Shown: positions 4,598-5,210 of the stretch, piece after piece
Position numbering within the stretch: the stretch's first letter is position 1
Layout of the letters: each line of letters starts with the position of its first letter
Assembly: GCA_017881545.1 (NCBI GenBank)
Contig: JADGQU010000213.1
Coordinates: forward strand, 1-5,210
DNA length: 5,210 nucleotides
DNA from: Gemmatimonadaceae bacterium
GTDB taxonomy: Bacteria; Gemmatimonadota; Gemmatimonadetes; Gemmatimonadales; Gemmatimonadaceae
Reading direction: 5' to 3'
The notes under the pieces: generated by a model
Database searches by the model: none
Told to the model about the DNA's origin: nothing
Seen by the model: only the letters and a program-made list of their open reading frames with translations
Position numbers and translations under genes: made by a program

Positions 4598-5210
4598 CTA
4601 CTGGGCGATGGTCAGCGAGATCGGATTGCTAAGGTAGACGACCTTCTCCTCGCGGCGCGAATGGAGAATCCGCCAGAACCAGTTCTCCTCGCGGGGCTCG
4701 CCACCATGTTCCATGATGATCTTGGCGAGGTCGGCCACTTCGCTGGGATCCATTCGCAAGCATCCATGCGACGCGGCGGAGCCGAGGCTCTCGACGTCGT
4801 CCGTGCCGTGAATGTAGTAGTCGGGTTCGTTGAAGAAGATCTTCACGACCTTCATGGGATTTCCCGGTTCCCCCGGACCTTTCGCTTTTTTCCCCTTGGC
4901 CCAGTCGGCTTCCGGGGGTGGGTGCCAGCTGGGATTCCAGACGATCTTGCTGATCGTGAATGTGCCTTGAGGGGTCGGATACCGATCCTGTCCGACAGCG
5001 ACCGCGTAAGTCTTGAGCGTGGTGTCTCCGCGCTGGACGAATATCATTCGCGCCCCGAGATCCGCCCGCAGAGTGAGCGGAGCTTCTTGAGGAGCGAGGG
5101 CCTCCACGATCGTGTCCCGACCAGCAGTCGGCGCGGTTCTGGGAAGCTCGATCTGGGCCGAGACCGCGGTCGCCCCGAGCCCTCCGGCCATCAGGGTCAA
5201 CACACCTAAA
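4598..5210 (-). CDS. Exported L,D-transpeptidase (YkuD domain); 5' end outside the window
   Basis: It forms 3-3 cross-links in peptidoglycan or attaches proteins to it, outside the cytoplasmic membrane. The frame stays open to the window edge. The first start candidate inside is GTG at 5203-5201. It would begin within a signal peptide that lacks its basic n-region, so the true start probably lies beyond 5210. Numbering from that GTG: hydrophobic core at 2-15, cleavage near AVSA (13-16), then a linker, and a YkuD domain from about 42 to 151. Catalytic motif: His132 in IHGTDD, then ASHGCLRM with Ser145, His146, Gly147, Cys148 and Arg150, the expected spacing for YkuD. WNPSWHPPPEADW (89-101) is a loop seen in a subset of these enzymes. 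No LysM or other wall-binding domain is visible. After the domain comes a 50-residue tail. It is convergent with the preceding membrane-protein gene. Confidence 0.92.
   Translation of the reverse strand, partial: LGVLTLMAGGLGATAVSAQIELPRTAPTAGRDTIVEALAPQEAPLTLRADLGARMIFVQRGDTTLKTYAVAVGQDRYPTPQGTFTISKIVWNPSWHPPPEADWAKGKKAKGPGEPGNPMKVVKIFFNEPDYYIHGTDDVESLGSAASHGCLRMDPSEVADLAKIIMEHGGEPREENWFWRILHSRREEKVVYLSNPISLTIAQ

Noticed and set aside
4154..5209. 351-codon plus-strand frame across the membrane-protein and transpeptidase genes
   Set aside because: It overlaps the four-helix protein in another frame and is antisense to the YkuD domain with its intact HGC motif. The translation is Arg-rich and has no domain.

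Overview
The window looks like part of a chromosome from a GC-rich, diderm-type bacterium. No protein or rRNA search could be run. The GroEL tail, the DUF2911 lipoprotein/periplasmic style and the secreted YkuD enzyme with a Trp-His-Pro-Pro-Pro stretch resemble what I know from Gemmatimonadota, but that placement is an inference (perhaps 55-60% sure). Nothing suggests a mobile element, phage, CRISPR array or recent transfer.

Layout. Positions 1-420 hold the last 139 codons of groEL, closed by a strong intrinsic terminator (444-481). The gap from 421 to 674 is a dense regulatory leader, not empty DNA. It contains a near-consensus sigma70-type promoter (TTGACC, 17 bp, TATTAT, 507-535) whose -35 lies inside a 7+7 bp inverted repeat (497-524). 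Next come a well-formed SAM-II riboswitch aptamer (556-606), a terminator-like hairpin as probable expression platform (601-646), and a small hairpin holding the only Shine-Dalgarno-like GGAG before metX (653-672).

Positions 675-2854 are a two-gene methionine operon. A MetX-family homoserine O-acyltransferase (675-1616) overlaps by 4 bp (ATGA) a MetB-type cystathionine gamma-synthase (1613-2854). Together they would carry out the first two committed steps from homoserine to cystathionine: acyl activation of homoserine, then replacement of the acyl group by cysteine. The upstream SAM-II aptamer gives a clear feedback logic: high S-adenosylmethionine shuts off the operon.

Positions 2935-4550 hold a secreted DUF2911 protein with an extra N-terminal domain of about 220 residues, followed after 2 bp by a small four-helix membrane protein of unknown function with a TTG start. 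On the minus strand, converging after 47 bp, is an exported L,D-transpeptidase (YkuD) whose 5' end runs off the window (4598-5210).

The most notable content is the riboswitch and its expression platform. The aptamer matches SAM-II in sequence and in every helix of the pseudoknot. An alternative pairing between the aptamer loop and the terminator arm gives a concrete antitermination model. The ATG at 594, which gives the longest open frame for metX, lies inside the riboswitch and should not be used as the start.
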